In this document: piece by piece, positions 21,579-23,543 of the stretch
Layout of the letters: every line of letters starts with the position of its first letter
Numbering within the stretch: position 1 is the first letter of the stretch
Source of the DNA: Cladosporium sp. IMV 00045
Taxonomy: Eukaryota > Ascomycota > Dothideomycetes > Cladosporiales > Cladosporiaceae
NCBI GenBank assembly: GCA_001931905.2
Contig: MSJI02000247.1
Span: 1-23,543 of the forward strand
DNA: 23,543 nucleotides
Direction of reading: 5' to 3'
Translations under genes and position numbers: made by a program
Notes under the pieces: model-generated
What the model saw: the letters and a program-made list of their open reading frames with translations, nothing else
Told to the model about the DNA's origin: nothing
The model's database searches: none

Positions 21579-22373
21579 GTCTCCAAGAGTTGGTATAACA
21601 GGAAAACAGAGAAATGAAGAAGAGGGTATGTGCAAAAGCTATGAGCGCAGAGCGAAGTCCGCGTTTTTGTCACGCTCTGAAGCCTCACCTCAGAGGCAAA
21701 GCTGAGGCGAAGCAGCTTCCTCATGAGTACATCTTGACCTCTCGAGCGCGGTAAGGCAGCACAGGCTGTACCGGGGCTCGGGGGCATTGTTAGCATAGCG
21801 ATATCATTGGTGCCACGAGGCGAAAGCGCTTGCCGCTGCATGGAAGTAATGTCTGATGGCGTAAGACTGGGGGCTGGGGATTTCCTGCGCTTCGCCACAC
21901 AAGAGCAGCGCTTGAAATGTTGACGCATTACAAGCCGGTGTGTATTAATTGCGAATCGGGGAAGAGTGTGCGGTGAGATGCATGCCTTAGTTCATGGGCG
22001 TCGTTGATGGACTTGTCTTGGCAAGCGCGTAGATCTGCTGCGATCCAGCCTCCAGTCTCGACCTTCGTGTGTGGCCAATTAGGAGAATTAAGCGATCAAG
22101 GAGATTCGGAATCCGGATACACCAGGATTAATTTCAACAAGATCTCTTTTGATATACAATTCGCTTCGCTATCTTACTTACATGCGCATACTCGCGCAAC
22201 TGAGTCTTACACAACAGAATGTAGCTTCTTTCCCCAGGCCCTTCAGACCAAGCGAGACTCTCAAGGTCGCAAAATACACATAGATAACACAGAAAATAAA
22301 TCGAAGTTTAGCAAAACGCCAGACACCTCGCGTATGGAAGAACGACCGCCCAGAGGAACTAACCACCGATCAC
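21579..22373 (-). other. Intergenic, 795 bp: 3' region of dihydroxy-acid dehydratase and promoter of the ankyrin-like gene
   Basis: Both flanking genes are on the minus strand. The half next to the dehydratase is AT-rich, as expected of a 3' untranslated region. The frame at 21494-21928 (-) overlaps the ankyrin-like start in another frame and has no recognisable feature; part of it could be an upstream open frame. Nothing else is seen. Confidence 0.5.
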
Positions 22374-23543
22374 TTAAGCATCAGTAATGCAGCCGTGGCT
22401 GGCATCCTTGACCTGTTTGGCGTACTTGAAGAGCGTGCCCTTCTGGTACTTGAGCGGCGGGGCCTGGAACTCGAGCTTCCTGCGCTGCAGCTCCTCGGGA
22501 GTCTGGTCGATGATGTCGATGACGTTGTTGTCGGCGTCGATGGTGATGGTGTCGCCGTCGCGGACGAGACCGATGGGGCCACCCTCCTGAGCCTCGGGGG
22601 TGACGTGGCCGATGAGGAAACCGTGGCTGCCGCCGGAGAAGCGGCCGTCGGTGATGAGAGCGATGTCGTTGCCGAGACCGTAGCCCATGATGGCGGAGCT
22701 GGGCTTCAGCATCTCAGGCATACCGGGGCCACCCTTGGGTCCCTCGTAGCGGATGACGACAACGGTCTTCTCGCCCTTCTTGAAAGTGCCGGCCTCGAGA
22801 GCCTCGATGAAGAGGTCCTCGGCGTCGAAGCAGCGGGCCTTGCCGGTGAAGACGGTGCCCTCCTTACCGGTGATCTTACCGACGGAGCCTTCGGGAGCGA
22901 GGGAGCCGCGGAGGATCTGGATGTGACCGGTCGGCTTGATGGGGTTGGAGAGCGGGCGGATGATGTCCTGGTCGGCGGGGAAGTCGGGGACAAGGTCGGC
23001 GTTCTGCTTCAGAGTCTTACCGGTGACGGTCATACCAGAGCCGTCAAGAACGCCCTCCTTAAGGAGATACTTGATCAGACTGGGAGTGCCACCAATGTTG
23101 TACAAGTCCTCAAAGACGTACTTGCCAGAGGGCTTGAGGTCAGCGAGGAAGGGAGTACGGTCAGAGACGCGCTGGAAGTCGTCAATGGTGAGGTCGATTC
23201 CAACGGAGTGGGCAATGGCGATCAAGTGGAGGACAGCATTTGTGCTACCACCAGTGATGTTGACAAGAATCATAGCGTTCTCAAGCGCCTTACGGGTGAT
23301 AATGTCGGAAGGCCTGATGTCCTCCTTGAGCAGGTGCTTGATGGCGCCACCAGCAGCCAAGCACTCCATCATCTTCGCCTTGCTCTCAGCAGGGTTGGAC
23401 GAGGAGCCGGGCAGGGACATACCCATGACCTCGATGACACTAGCGAGCGTGTTGGCGGTGTACATGCCACCGCAGGCACCGCTACCAGGGCATGCGTGTC
23501 TAATGATGTCGAAACGCTCGTCCTCCGAGATCTCGCCAGAGAT
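22374..23543 (-). CDS. ILV3: Dihydroxy-acid dehydratase, C-terminal part (5' end outside window)
   Basis: The frame is open from the right edge and ends at TAA 22376-22374, giving 389 residues without an intron. The enzyme turns 2,3-dihydroxy acids into 2-oxo acids, the shared step before the last in valine and isoleucine synthesis, in mitochondria in fungi. [16 protein letters not shown] near the edge carries a Cys ligand of the Fe-S cluster. [13 protein letters not shown] and the IlvD/Edd signature [12 protein letters not shown] are intact, and HGCITDA is a normal end. Codons are strongly C- or G-ending, as in highly expressed genes, unlike the interior genes of this window. The first two cluster ligands and the targeting peptide lie outside the window. 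Confidence 0.97.
   Translation of the reverse strand: MSGEISEDERFDIIRHACPGSGACGGMYTANTLASVIEVMGMSLPGSSSNPAESKAKMMECLAAGGAIKHLLKEDIRPSDIITRKALENAMILVNITGGSTNAVLHLIAIAHSVGIDLTIDDFQRVSDRTPFLADLKPSGKYVFEDLYNIGGTPSLIKYLLKEGVLDGSGMTVTGKTLKQNADLVPDFPADQDIIRPLSNPIKPTGHIQILRGSLAPEGSVGKITGKEGTVFTGKARCFDAEDLFIEALEAGTFKKGEKTVVVIRYEGPKGGPGMPEMLKPSSAIMGYGLGNDIALITDGRFSGGSHGFLIGHVTPEAQEGGPIGLVRDGDTITIDADNNVIDIIDQTPEELQRRKLEFQAPPLKYQKGTLFKYAKQVKDASHGCITDA

Noticed and set aside
21494..21928. 144-codon minus-strand frame upstream of the ankyrin-like gene
   Set aside because: Out of frame with the gene, no motif, Cys/Arg-rich as chance frames often are. At most part of a leader with upstream open frames.
1..23543. 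tRNA genes, CRISPR arrays, transposons, telomeric repeats, heavy RIP-type AT-rich blocks
   Set aside because: Looked for by eye on both strands and none seen. A covariance-model and repeat search would be needed to exclude small ones.

Overview
The window looks like a piece of nuclear chromosome from a filamentous ascomycete (Pezizomycotina; Dothideomycetes is my guess, not proven). The reasons are short introns of 47-73 bp with GT..AG ends that keep the frame, intergenic gaps under 1.3 kb, and protein families typical of this group: fungal phospholipase B, a fungal amino-acid permease, a fungal F-box protein, a DUF6536 membrane protein, a multi-domain patatin and an ankyrin/membrane protein. 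I see no prokaryotic signal, tRNA, rRNA, CRISPR array or transposase.

Layout. 1-1137 (+): 3' part of a secreted phospholipase B. 1946-4739 (+): five-exon protein of unknown function with WD40-like blades near its C-terminus. 4874-7061 (-): complete six-exon amino-acid permease, convergent with the previous gene. After a divergent promoter region comes 7898-12162 (+), the most striking gene: a five-exon, 1333-residue protein joining a cysteine-rich N-terminus, a P-loop GTPase, a Cys/His cluster, a RING finger and a patatin phospholipase domain with both catalytic residues. It is followed on the same strand by a small four-helix membrane protein (12490-13328). On the minus strand follow an F-box protein (13550-14966), a DUF6536 membrane protein (15442-17721), an ankyrin-like/membrane protein (19019-21578) and, at the right edge, the 3' part of dihydroxy-acid dehydratase (22374-23543).

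Two neighbouring genes, the F-box gene and the DUF6536 gene, each read as intact only if a single-base frame change is assumed at a short homopolymer (A4 at 13781-13784; G3 at 16453-16455). These are either sequence errors or early pseudogenes.

How the genes might work together. The edges hold metabolic or secreted enzymes. The interior holds regulatory, signalling and membrane families of the fast-evolving fungal kind. The GTPase-RING-patatin protein has the logic of a sensor or switch coupled to a lipase effector, comparable in principle to patatin-bearing fungal NLR-like proteins and to patatin effectors of bacterial anti-phage systems. A role in non-self recognition or regulated lipid hydrolysis is inference only. 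Exon structures were worked out by hand from splice signals and reading phase; no database search was possible.
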